Made by a program: the position numbers and the translations under genes. Below are positions 29,304 through 37,792 of a stretch of DNA of 64,000 nt, piece after piece. The notes beneath the pieces are model-generated. The model was given only the letters and a program-made list of their open reading frames with translations, did no database searches and was not told the origin of the DNA. The stretch is taken from positions 1 through 64,000 of the forward strand of contig CANQIL010000004.1 in NCBI GenBank assembly GCA_947624045.1, given 5' to 3'. This DNA is from an uncultured Bacilli bacterium. GTDB taxonomy: Bacteria; Bacillota_I; Bacilli_A; RF39; UBA660. Positions within the stretch are counted from its first letter, which is position 1. Every line of letters begins with the position of its first letter.

Positions 29304-30554
29304 TTACTGCTCCTTTTTAAAAACAATACATAACATTTTTATAAAATAATAATAAGGAAATGGTATTTTGAATAATTTTTTTAAAAAAGCTACTCTCCAA
29401 CCAGAAGTAAAAAAATCATTTATCATAACTTTTGGGTGAGTAAAATAATAAATACTATTTTTATTAAAATTAATAATATTATGAATTTTATAATTTTCAA
29501 AAGAAAGATTGCCAAACATTTCAATATCTTTTTTGGTAGGTTTACTACCAAATTTTAAAATGTTATAACTACATATGTCAGAATTTAATTCTACATTTAA
29601 TTTGCTATTTTTATAATCTTCGGCAAACTTAATTGCACCTTTTTGAAAATCATCAACAATATTTAAACTATCTTTTTCATCTTTATATTCATAGTCATCA
29701 AGTTTTGGAATTACTTTTTTTGACTGCTTTTCATATCCCAAAGTTGTTCCTTCATGAGATAAGAACATTGTTTCAAATAAAGATACAAATGAAAAAGTTT
29801 TATATTGATTTTCCATTTTATCGCCATAACTATAAATATAGCCACTTGAACTACTAGGTGGTGAAAATTTATGTGCTTCTTCATAAACTCCAATATAATA
29901 ACCATTTATACTTATGTTATTATTTATTTTTAGCAATTGTTTTTGTAATGAGTTATGCCAACCAATATCTACAACACTTACTTTTCCAGAAAAATCTTCT
30001 TGCTTTAAATAATTTAAAAAATTATCATTTTGTTCTTCAATTTTCTTTTTTATTTTAGGCAAAAGCAATTCTAATAAATTTAATATTTTTTCACTTGTTT
30101 TTATTTCTTTTCTTTTAAATTTATCTTCCTCACTTATATTAGCTAATTTTAATTCATCTTTTGTTTCGCTTAGTGTTAAGGACAATGCTTTTAACAAAAT
30201 ATCTATTGTAAACAATGGTGGTAGTACTAAATTATCAACTATTTCTAAAACGTTTTCATCTTTTTTCATTGATGGCAAAGCTAAACTTCTTCTTGAAACA
30301 TAGAAATAATTTACTTCTTCTTTTGGATAAAGTATTTTATAAATTTTCTTTATGATATATCCATCTCTTGCTAAAAAGAAAATCTTATTATTTTCCTTTT
30401 TATTTTGTTCATGTAACCATTTACAAAATCCAACGAGTAAAATACCAAAATTTTTATAGCCAGCCTGAAAATAATAACTCTCTTTGGTATCAACGTTTGA
30501 TAGTATAAATTCATTTAGTTGTTTTAATATTTTTTTATCTTGATTATTCAACAT
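29304..30554 (-). CDS. Paralogue of the COG5610-like C-terminal domain, lacking the HAD domain
   Basis: KIFFLARDGYIIKKIYKILYPKEEVNYFYVSRRSLALPSM, VSVVDIGWHNSLQKQL and FETMFLSHEGTTLGY match the C-terminal half of the neighbouring gene. Confidence 0.65.
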   Translation of the reverse strand: MLNNQDKKILKQLNEFILSNVDTKESYYFQAGYKNFGILLVGFCKWLHEQNKKENNKIFFLARDGYIIKKIYKILYPKEEVNYFYVSRRSLALPSMKKDENVLEIVDNLVLPPLFTIDILLKALSLTLSETKDELKLANISEEDKFKRKEIKTSEKILNLLELLLPKIKKKIEEQNDNFLNYLKQEDFSGKVSVVDIGWHNSLQKQLLKINNNISINGYYIGVYEEAHKFSPPSSSSGYIYSYGDKMENQYKTFSFVSLFETMFLSHEGTTLGYEKQSKKVIPKLDDYEYKDEKDSLNIVDDFQKGAIKFAEDYKNSKLNVELNSDICSYNILKFGSKPTKKDIEMFGNLSFENYKIHNIINFNKNSIYYFTHPKVMINDFFTSGWRVAFLKKLFKIPFPYYYFIKMLCIVFKKEQ

Positions 30555-30743
30555 AATACTTCGCTCCACCATTCTTTTAAAATTGCAATAATTATTTAGA
30601 AAATTTTTTTATATTCAAAATATAAAACATAATAAAGTTGTTACTTCTTCCTATCTAAATAAGTTCTACAACTTTTCTAACAACACATAAACAAAAAATG
30701 ACACTTTAAAAGGTGCTTTTTAATCATTATCATATTTTTCACT

Positions 30744-31421
30744 TTATTTAGCGCCATCTTTTGTAATAACAGCTTTTATCGTATCAATGATACATATAAT
30801 ATCAAGTGATAGACTCATATGTTTTATGTAATAATACTCCAACTCTAATCTTTCTTCATAAGTGGTGGCACTTCTTCCATGCGAGGCCCACCAACCAGAA
30901 ACTCCCGGGCGTATACTCTCGTACAAATCATGATTTCCATTATGGGCATCTAGTTCTCCCCTAACAAGCGGTCTAGGGCCTATCATACTCATTTTTCCAG
31001 AAATTACGGTCACAACCTGCAAAAGTTCATCTAGAGAAGACTTTCTTAAGAAATTACCAATTTTAGTAATTCTTGGATCGTTAGATAATTTCTGATTTAA
31101 TTCCCATTCTTTCTTATATTTCTCTTGTTTTAACAATTCTTTCAATTTTTCATCAGCATTAGGTACCATTGTTCTAAATTTATATAAATTAAATGGCTTT
31201 CCATTTTTTCCAATTCTTTCTTGCTTATATATTATTGAGTGAAAATCACCAGTAAACATATAGCAAAGTTTTATTATAATTGTTAATGGTATTAAGAATA
31301 CCAATCCAACTAACCCACAAACAATATCAAAACTTCTTTTTATAAATAGATATATCTCTTTTTTTATACTAACAAATACTGAAACACCAGTTATAGCTAT
31401 CTCATTATCCATAATAAACAA
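30744..31421 (-). CDS. Initiating sugar transferase, locus 2
   Basis: KRSFDIVCGLVGLVFLIPLTIIIKLCY; ERIGKNGKPFNLYKFRTMVPNADEK; MIGPRPLVRGELDAHNGNHDLYESIRPGVSGWWASHGRS. Confidence 0.92.
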   Translation of the reverse strand: MFIMDNEIAITGVSVFVSIKKEIYLFIKRSFDIVCGLVGLVFLIPLTIIIKLCYMFTGDFHSIIYKQERIGKNGKPFNLYKFRTMVPNADEKLKELLKQEKYKKEWELNQKLSNDPRITKIGNFLRKSSLDELLQVVTVISGKMSMIGPRPLVRGELDAHNGNHDLYESIRPGVSGWWASHGRSATTYEERLELEYYYIKHMSLSLDIICIIDTIKAVITKDGAK

Positions 31422-31444
31422 CCCCCTTAAAGCTATTTCTTACA
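31420..31444. repeat. 25-bp perfect inverted repeat, left copy
   Basis: Plus strand AACCCCCTTAAAGCTATTTCTTACA, the exact reverse complement of 37066-37090. Confidence 0.9.
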
Positions 31445-31508
31445 CAACTAGCCCATGCTGGTATTTAGAGGTTAAATACGCAAAAAAATACTGGCTGTAT
31501 AGCCAGCA
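31421..31508 (-). promoter_or_regulatory. Conserved structured leader (copy 2) upstream of the locus-2 sugar transferase
   Basis: Minus strand AGTGCTGGCTATACAGCCAGTATTTTTTTGCGTATTTAACCTCTAAATACCAGCATGGGCTAGTTGTGTAAGAAATAGCTTTAAGGGGGTT; contains a terminator-like hairpin. Confidence 0.5.
31491..31506. repeat. 16-bp near-palindromic element, copy A
   Basis: CTGGCTGTATAGCCAG, the exact reverse complement of 31731-31746. Confidence 0.85.
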
Positions 31509-31730
31509 CTAAAATATAAAAAAACAACACCTTAAAAAGTGCTATTCCATGCATTATTTATACTAATTTATCTAACTTCATCTAATAATTTTAATTTATT
31601 TCTTTACAAATACTACGAAATATTTATAAGAATTATTAAATCTTTTATCTTAATTATTTCTTAATAACTCATCTTTTACTTTTAATAAAGAATGACCAAT
31701 AATCAAATTTAATTATTGTTAGATAAGCCA

Positions 31731-31746
31731 CTGGCTATACAGCCAG
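31731..31746. repeat. 16-bp near-palindromic element, copy B
   Basis: CTGGCTATACAGCCAG, flanked as CCACTGGCTATACAGCCAGTGA. Confidence 0.85.
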
Positions 31747-31765
31747 TGATTAATAAAAACTATTT

Positions 31766-32272
31766 TTATTTAATCATTATATTTTTACTTTTTCTTAATT
31801 TATAAATAATTCCATAAATACTACAACCAATTAAAGCACCAGAAACATCAATCAAAGAATCGCTAAATTGAGCAGTTCTTCCAGAAATAAATGATTGATG
31901 AAACTCATCACTACAAGCATATAGAAAACATAATGCAATAGCAATTAAAAATATTTTCTTGCCACTTAAACCACAATATTTTAATACAAGTAGAAGTAGT
32001 ACTACTAGAATAAAATACTCTGTAGCATGACAAGCCTTTCTTAAAGGCTTGTTTAAAAGCATTATTACTTCATTAATTTTTTCATCACTAGGATGCTTAT
32101 TAGTTAAACCTAATTTATTAGTAACTTGAACAGTATTAGTTATAACTTTATATATAATCATTTTACTTTTACCATTAGATTCAGAATTATTCATACTTGA
32201 CATAAAAAATATTACGCCACACCATAATAAAGTTAAAATTAAAAAAATTATTATCTTCTTGTTTTTAAACAT
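31766..32272 (-). CDS. VanZ family protein
   Basis: 168 aa, several TM segments; IIFFMSSMNNSES, RKACHATEYFILVVLL and YACSDEFHQSFISGRTAQFSDSLIDVSGALIG. Confidence 0.88.
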   Translation of the reverse strand: MFKNKKIIIFLILTLLWCGVIFFMSSMNNSESNGKSKMIIYKVITNTVQVTNKLGLTNKHPSDEKINEVIMLLNKPLRKACHATEYFILVVLLLLVLKYCGLSGKKIFLIAIALCFLYACSDEFHQSFISGRTAQFSDSLIDVSGALIGCSIYGIIYKLRKSKNIMIK

Positions 32273-32325
32273 AATTTCCTCCGTTAACTTTTTAAACTAT
32301 TATAGCACTTTTTCGCTAAATATTT

Positions 32326-33852
32326 TTAAAAAAAGTTAATTAATTCAGAAAAACTATCATCATATTTAAACACAACATCTAAAGTATCTTTTTCTTTAAC
32401 ATAAATATCACTTATTAAATCATTTAATAATTCTCTAGTAACAACTTGAGAATCTTTGTACTTTAAAAATAAATCAATCCAATTAAAATAATTATCATCA
32501 ACTTCACTTATCTTTTCTTTTAAATCATCTATTTCTTTACTAAATTCATTTAAAAAGAATAAATAATCATATCTACTAATAACTTTATTTTCATAGTCAT
32601 TTAAAAGTTCGTTTTTTATACTAATTTTTATATTTAATTCATTTTCTAAAGACTTTGTTTTTTCTTTACTTAATACTTCTTGCCAATTATCTATATTATT
32701 AAAAACTTCTTGTAATTTTACTTTTAACTTTTCAACTTTTAAAATTCTTGAATTTACTTCTTCTAAAACTTTTCTTTCTAAATAATCATTTTTAATACTA
32801 ATAGGCTTGCATTGTTTTCTTTTAGATTTTCTATAAGTACTACAATAATAAATATAATTATCTTTTAAAGGAAACTTAACCATTGCTTTTTTACATTCAG
32901 TACATTTTAAAAAGCCACTAAACAAAGAAACTTTGCCGGTCTTATCAGGATAAGCTTTTCTTTTAAAATACTTTTTTTGAATACTAAAAAAATCTTCTTC
33001 AGATATAATTGCAATGTGAGCATTTTTAATCTTAATTATTTCGTTATTGCTTTTTTGTATCAATGTTCCACAATACATTTCATTTTGTAAAATTCTAGAT
33101 ACTGTTGCTTGATTCCATAAAGTGTTAACATCTTGCCACCTTGATGATATTTTAGAATGTAATACTTCCTTTTTATATTGAAAAGGGGATAAGACTTTAT
33201 CTTCATTTAACTTCTTGGCAATATATGAAAAGCTATAATTTTCACTAGCTAGTTCAAATATTTTCTTAACAACATTACTAGCTTCATCGTCAATTACTAA
33301 TTTATGTTTATCATTTTCATCTTTTTTATATCCGTAGCAAGCAAAAGCTCCGACAAATTCACCTTGCTTTTTCTTTATATTTAAAGATGTTTTTATTTTC
33401 ATAGATATATCTTTAGTATAAGTATCATTTAAGATATTCTTAATAGGAATAAGAAATCTATTATTCTTATCATCAACATTAGTATCAATATTATCACTAA
33501 TAGAAATAAGCCTTATTTTTAGATTAGCAAATTCTTCTAAGTATTTACCTAATTGTAAATAATTTCTACCTAAACGAGATAAATCTTTAACTATAATAAC
33601 ATTTATTCTTTTATTATAAATATCTTTGTATAACTTCTTAAAACTAGGTCTATCAAAATTAGTTCCAGTGTAACCATCATCTATATAAAACTTAATATCT
33701 TTTAAATCTTTCTTATCTTTAAGATATTTTCTTATTAATTTTCTTTGATTAACTATACTATTACTTTCATTATTATCAATATTATCACTACTTTGCGATA
33801 TTCTAAGATAAGCACCAACTTTATAATTAATCACTAAAGAAACCTTCAACAA
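32326..33852 (-). CDS. Large serine recombinase (1 of 3)
   Basis: GAYLRISQSSD...IVNQRKLIRKYL, DDGYTGTNFDRPSFKKL, IVKDLSRLGRNYLQLGKYLE; zinc ribbon CTECKKAM...YYCSTYRKSKRKQC. Confidence 0.93.
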   Translation of the reverse strand: MLKVSLVINYKVGAYLRISQSSDNIDNNESNSIVNQRKLIRKYLKDKKDLKDIKFYIDDGYTGTNFDRPSFKKLYKDIYNKRINVIIVKDLSRLGRNYLQLGKYLEEFANLKIRLISISDNIDTNVDDKNNRFLIPIKNILNDTYTKDISMKIKTSLNIKKKQGEFVGAFACYGYKKDENDKHKLVIDDEASNVVKKIFELASENYSFSYIAKKLNEDKVLSPFQYKKEVLHSKISSRWQDVNTLWNQATVSRILQNEMYCGTLIQKSNNEIIKIKNAHIAIISEEDFFSIQKKYFKRKAYPDKTGKVSLFSGFLKCTECKKAMVKFPLKDNYIYYCSTYRKSKRKQCKPISIKNDYLERKVLEEVNSRILKVEKLKVKLQEVFNNIDNWQEVLSKEKTKSLENELNIKISIKNELLNDYENKVISRYDYLFFLNEFSKEIDDLKEKISEVDDNYFNWIDLFLKYKDSQVVTRELLNDLISDIYVKEKDTLDVVFKYDDSFSELINFF

Positions 33853-35320
33853 ACTTTAATAATTCTAAAAACTCTTCTTCATTTTTATATACAATGCTTA
33901 TCTTGGCATTCTCATCAATATAAATAACTTCTATAAAAAAATTTAACATTTCTCTACTTAAAGCTTGATTATTATACTTAATATATTTTTGTAAGGAATT
34001 AATATTATCTATATACTTATATAAATTATTAGAAGTAGTAAGCATAATCTTTTTTAAAGTTTCTATTAAAAATATATATCTATTTAATATATTATTGACT
34101 ATTAAAAAATCATTATAAGTAATTACATTTAATTTCCATTTTTCATAAGAAATCTTTTTTAAAATCTTAGCATTATAAATATATTTTTTTAATAGTTCTT
34201 TATAAAAGTTATTATCTAAGTAGTTATTCTTTTTTAAAAATCTTTTTATATTTTCTAGTTTCTTTTTTAAGAAAAATATCTTTTTTATTCTTTTATTTAT
34301 ATCAGTAAATACTAAATCTTCTAATATTTTAGAAGTAATATAATGACTAGTACAGAGTCTTTCATTTATTCTAGCAAACGTAGAACAAATAATTTCATGA
34401 TTAGAATCATTACTTTTCTTAATTAACATAAAAGCTTTACAAGAAGAACATCTAATAAAACCTGAAAAAAGATACTTATCAATTTCTCCTTTAGGAATAT
34501 TTTTTTCTTTAAGCATATATTTAACAGTATTAAAATCATCTTCAGTAATAATAGCTTGATGAGTATTTTTAAAATTAGCTAAATTGCCACAATAAATATC
34601 ATTAGTTAAAATATTATAAACAGTAGTATTAGTCCAATAAATATTTTCTTTCTTTAAATTAATATTTTTATATTTACTAGGTGAGGGTATTTGCTTCTTA
34701 TTTAAAAATTTAACTATTTTATTAACACCATTTCCTTTTAAATATAAAGAAAATATTAATTCAATATTTTTTTTACTATTCTCATCTATAATTAACTTAT
34801 ACTTATTATTTTTATCTAATTTATAACCATAGGGAGTATTACCTGATGCAAACTTTCCTGTTAATTTTTTATAAGTAATAGTAGCTTTTACTTTTTCTGA
34901 AATATCTTTAGCATATAACTCATTAATAATATTTTTAAAAGAAGTAGTTATATTATCGCTCTTAATTACTTCTAATGTATCAATATTATCATTTACTGAT
35001 ATAAATCTTATATTATTAGTAGGAAAAAATTCTTCAATATAAGTGCCAACACTAATATAGTTTCTTCCAAATCTAGATAAATCTTTAACTATAACTCCAT
35101 TTATTCTTTTTAATTTAATATCTTCTAATAATGCTTTAAAAGCTGGTCTTTCAAAATTAGTACCGGTAAACCCTTCATCTATATAAGTATTATAAACTTC
35201 TATATCAATATTTTTTTCTAAGTATCTATTAATTAGAAGTCTTTGATTATTAATACTATTAGAAGTGTCTTCTAGTGAAGAGAGGCGTAAATAGACTCCA
35301 AAAGACCAATCATTTTTCAT
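33827..35320 (-). CDS. Large serine recombinase (2 of 3)
   Basis: GVYLRLSSLEDTSNSINNQRLLINRYL, DEGFTGTNFERPAFKALL, IVKDLSRFGRNYISVGTYIEEFF; zinc ribbon CSSCKAFM...ICSTFARINERLC. Confidence 0.92.
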   Translation of the reverse strand: MKNDWSFGVYLRLSSLEDTSNSINNQRLLINRYLEKNIDIEVYNTYIDEGFTGTNFERPAFKALLEDIKLKRINGVIVKDLSRFGRNYISVGTYIEEFFPTNNIRFISVNDNIDTLEVIKSDNITTSFKNIINELYAKDISEKVKATITYKKLTGKFASGNTPYGYKLDKNNKYKLIIDENSKKNIELIFSLYLKGNGVNKIVKFLNKKQIPSPSKYKNINLKKENIYWTNTTVYNILTNDIYCGNLANFKNTHQAIITEDDFNTVKYMLKEKNIPKGEIDKYLFSGFIRCSSCKAFMLIKKSNDSNHEIICSTFARINERLCTSHYITSKILEDLVFTDINKRIKKIFFLKKKLENIKRFLKKNNYLDNNFYKELLKKYIYNAKILKKISYEKWKLNVITYNDFLIVNNILNRYIFLIETLKKIMLTTSNNLYKYIDNINSLQKYIKYNNQALSREMLNFFIEVIYIDENAKISIVYKNEEEFLELLKFVEGFFSD

Positions 35321-36641
35321 ATTTATAAGTAATAGTTATATCAAGATTATCATGAACATAAATAGTTTTTACTAAAGAGTCTAAAGCTTCTTTAGAAAGA
35401 GAATTTAAGTTACTATATTTTTTAAATTCTAGTAGCCAATAATTATCTAAAGTATTTTCATTATTTAGACAATAAGTAATTCTTTCATTAAGTTTTTGTA
35501 AAACTTTCTCTTCAAGCATCTCACCGGTTACTCGGTGAGATGTACAAAGACTTTTGGATTTATTATTATAAGTAGAACAATAATAATAGTAATCTTTTGT
35601 TTTATGGTCTTGTCTAAAGCCAGCTTGGGCTTTTTTCATTTTATATTGACAATCATAACAACGTAAATAGCCACTAAATAAAGAAAGATTACTACTATTA
35701 GTGATAGTTTTTGTACGACTTTTAATTTTTTCCTGAACATCTTCAAAAACTTTTCTATCAATAATAGCTTCATGAACATCTTTAACTATTATCATATCGT
35801 CTTCATCTTTTCTTACTATTTTGTGTACTTTATAAGAAATAGTTTTTGTTTTAGATTGAACCAAGTCACCACAATAAACTCTATTTTTTAAAATGGTACT
35901 AATAGAGGATGCACTCCAAGTATTAAGTTTATTTAATGAATTACTAATATTTCTTTGCTTAAAATTAATTTCTTTATAACTAGCTGGATTTAAAATATGT
36001 AGCTCATTTAAATAAGAAGCAATTCTACTATAACTGTAGTCTTGACAAGCTAAATCAAAAATTAACTTAACAGTAGGGGCAGTATTCTTATCAATAATTA
36101 ATTTATTTTTATTATTAGGGTCTTTTAAATAACCAAATGGAGCTATACTGCCTACATATTCGCCATTATATCTTTTAGCATTTAATGATGATTTAACTTT
36201 TATTGATATATCTCTGGCATATTCGTCATTAAGAAGATTTTTAAAAGGAACTAGTATATTATTAAAACATTCAGGGTCTTTATAATTATCTAAGTTATCA
36301 TTAACAGAGATAACTCTTAAATCATAAAGAGGGAATATATGTTCTAAGTATTCTCCTAAAAAAATATAGTTTCTTCCTAAACGTGATAAGTCTTTTACTA
36401 TAATAGTATTAATATTTCCTTCTTTAATATCATTAAACATTCTCGTAAAAGCCGGTCTATTAAAATCAGTACCAGTATAACCATCATCATTATAGTAATC
36501 ATAAATTTCCATATTCTTTTCATTTAATATATATTGAGTTAAATAATTTCTTTGATTAATGATACTTTCGCTTTCTTTATTAACTTCATCATCTCTAGAA
36601 ATTCTTGTGTAAACTCCTACTTTCCAATCTTTATTTTTCAA
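35310..36641 (-). CDS. Large serine recombinase (3 of 3)
   Basis: GVYTRISRDDEVNKESESIINQRNYL, DDGYTGTDFNRPAFTRMF, IVKDLSRLGRNYIFLGEYLE; zinc ribbon CYDCQYKM...YYCSTYNNKSKSLC. Confidence 0.93.
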   Translation of the reverse strand: MKNKDWKVGVYTRISRDDEVNKESESIINQRNYLTQYILNEKNMEIYDYYNDDGYTGTDFNRPAFTRMFNDIKEGNINTIIVKDLSRLGRNYIFLGEYLEHIFPLYDLRVISVNDNLDNYKDPECFNNILVPFKNLLNDEYARDISIKVKSSLNAKRYNGEYVGSIAPFGYLKDPNNKNKLIIDKNTAPTVKLIFDLACQDYSYSRIASYLNELHILNPASYKEINFKQRNISNSLNKLNTWSASSISTILKNRVYCGDLVQSKTKTISYKVHKIVRKDEDDMIIVKDVHEAIIDRKVFEDVQEKIKSRTKTITNSSNLSLFSGYLRCYDCQYKMKKAQAGFRQDHKTKDYYYYCSTYNNKSKSLCTSHRVTGEMLEEKVLQKLNERITYCLNNENTLDNYWLLEFKKYSNLNSLSKEALDSLVKTIYVHDNLDITITYKYEK

Positions 36642-36781
36642 TATATAACCTCCCTTTGAAGTGTATATTATATTATAAAAATTGGTAAAAATAGGAAAAA
36701 AATTAATTTAATTGCAAAAATAAAAAATAGGCATATTATATAGAGAAAATTGTAAAGTGAAAAATATTTATGTTAAAGTGT

Positions 36782-36811
36782 TTGTAAAGTTAGGCATTAG
36801 TATGCTATAAT
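36782..36811 (+). promoter_or_regulatory. Sigma70-like promoter reading toward locus 3 (upstream copy)
   Basis: TTGTAA (36782-36787), 18 nt, TATAAT (36806-36811). Confidence 0.45.
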
Positions 36812-36864
36812 TATAGAGGTAGGGAAATGGTAAATTTTACTTATTTTTTAACTGTAAATTTTTA

Positions 36865-36893
36865 TTGATTTTTGTAAACCTTTATGATATAAT
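36865..36893 (+). promoter_or_regulatory. Strong sigma70-like promoter reading toward locus 3
   Basis: TTGATT (36865-36870), 17 nt, TATAAT (36888-36893). Confidence 0.6.
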
Positions 36894-37006
36894 ATCGTCG
36901 AATTTAAAGAAGCGATATTTGTGGTTGAAAAGATTTGTAAAAATATAGTGGATTTAGTAACTATAATTTGACAAGTTTAAAAAGAATCAGGAGAGGTGTT
37001 TTAAAT

Positions 37007-37105
37007 ATGGCTAAAAATTCACGAAAAAATAAAATATTAGGTATCACGTGTAGGTGGGCTAATAATGTAAGAAATAGCTTTAAGGGGGTTACTTATTATG
37101 GATAA
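37007..37105 (+). CDS. Candidate leader peptide overlapping the locus-3 sugar-transferase start
   Basis: Good SD AGGAGAGGTG; 32 aa MAKNSRKNKILGITCRWANNVRNSFKGVTYYG*. Stop overlaps the downstream ATG (37098). Confidence 0.4.
   Translation: MAKNSRKNKILGITCRWANNVRNSFKGVTYYG
37066..37090. repeat. 25-bp perfect inverted repeat, right copy
   Basis: TGTAAGAAATAGCTTTAAGGGGGTT, the exact reverse complement of 31420-31444. Confidence 0.9.
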
Positions 37106-37772
37106 CGAGATGGCTATAAATGATGTTTCAGTATTCATTAGTATTAAAAGAGCAATATACCTGTTTATAAAAAGAGTATTCGATATAGTTTGTTCTCTTG
37201 TTGGAATTATTATTTTAATACCACTTTCTATAATAGTAAAAATTTCTTATGTCTTATCAGGAGATTTTAATTCTATTTTCTTTACACAGAATAGAATTGG
37301 CAAAAATGGTAAAGAGTTTAAACTATACAAATTTAGAACAATGGTACCTAATGCTGATGAAGTCTTATTTAAATTATTAAAAGAAGATAAAGAAATAGCA
37401 AAAGAATATAAGAAAAATAAAAAAATAAAAAACGATCCAAGAATAACAAAAGTTGGAAAGATACTTAGAAGAACTTCACTTGATGAATTACCACAGATTT
37501 TAAACGTATGTCTATCGCAAATGACAATCGTGGGCAATAGACCTTATTTGCCAAGAGAGAAAGACGATATGGGGAGGTTTTTTAGGGACATCGTGAAAAC
37601 TAAGCCAGGAATCACGGGTCATTGGCAAGTGTCTGGAAAAGAAAACTCTACGTTCCAAAAAAGATTAGAATTAGAAAGTTTTTATTCTAAAAATTGTAGT
37701 TTAAAAATGGATATTAAAATAATTTTCAAGACATTTGGTGCAGTTATCAAAGGACATGGAGCCGATGAGTAA
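37098..37772 (+). CDS. Initiating sugar transferase, locus 3
   Basis: KRVFDIVCSLVGIIILIPLSIIVKI; NRIGKNGKEFKLYKFRTMVPNADEV; RRTSLDELPQILNVCLSQMTIVGNRPYLP; KPGITGHWQVSGK. Confidence 0.93.
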   Translation: MDNEMAINDVSVFISIKRAIYLFIKRVFDIVCSLVGIIILIPLSIIVKISYVLSGDFNSIFFTQNRIGKNGKEFKLYKFRTMVPNADEVLFKLLKEDKEIAKEYKKNKKIKNDPRITKVGKILRRTSLDELPQILNVCLSQMTIVGNRPYLPREKDDMGRFFRDIVKTKPGITGHWQVSGKENSTFQKRLELESFYSKNCSLKMDIKIIFKTFGAVIKGHGADE

Positions 37773-37792
37773 GAAGTTTGGATGTGTGTATA

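Noticed and set aside
29633-30058. ORFs at 29633, 29711 and 29858
   Set aside because: Overlap the 29304-30554 coding sequence in other frames; AT-rich spurious translations.
32326-36641. Recombinases as part of an integrated mobile element or prophage
   Set aside because: Not excluded, but no structural, replication or conjugation genes lie nearby and both flanks are capsule operons, so no element boundaries can be supported.
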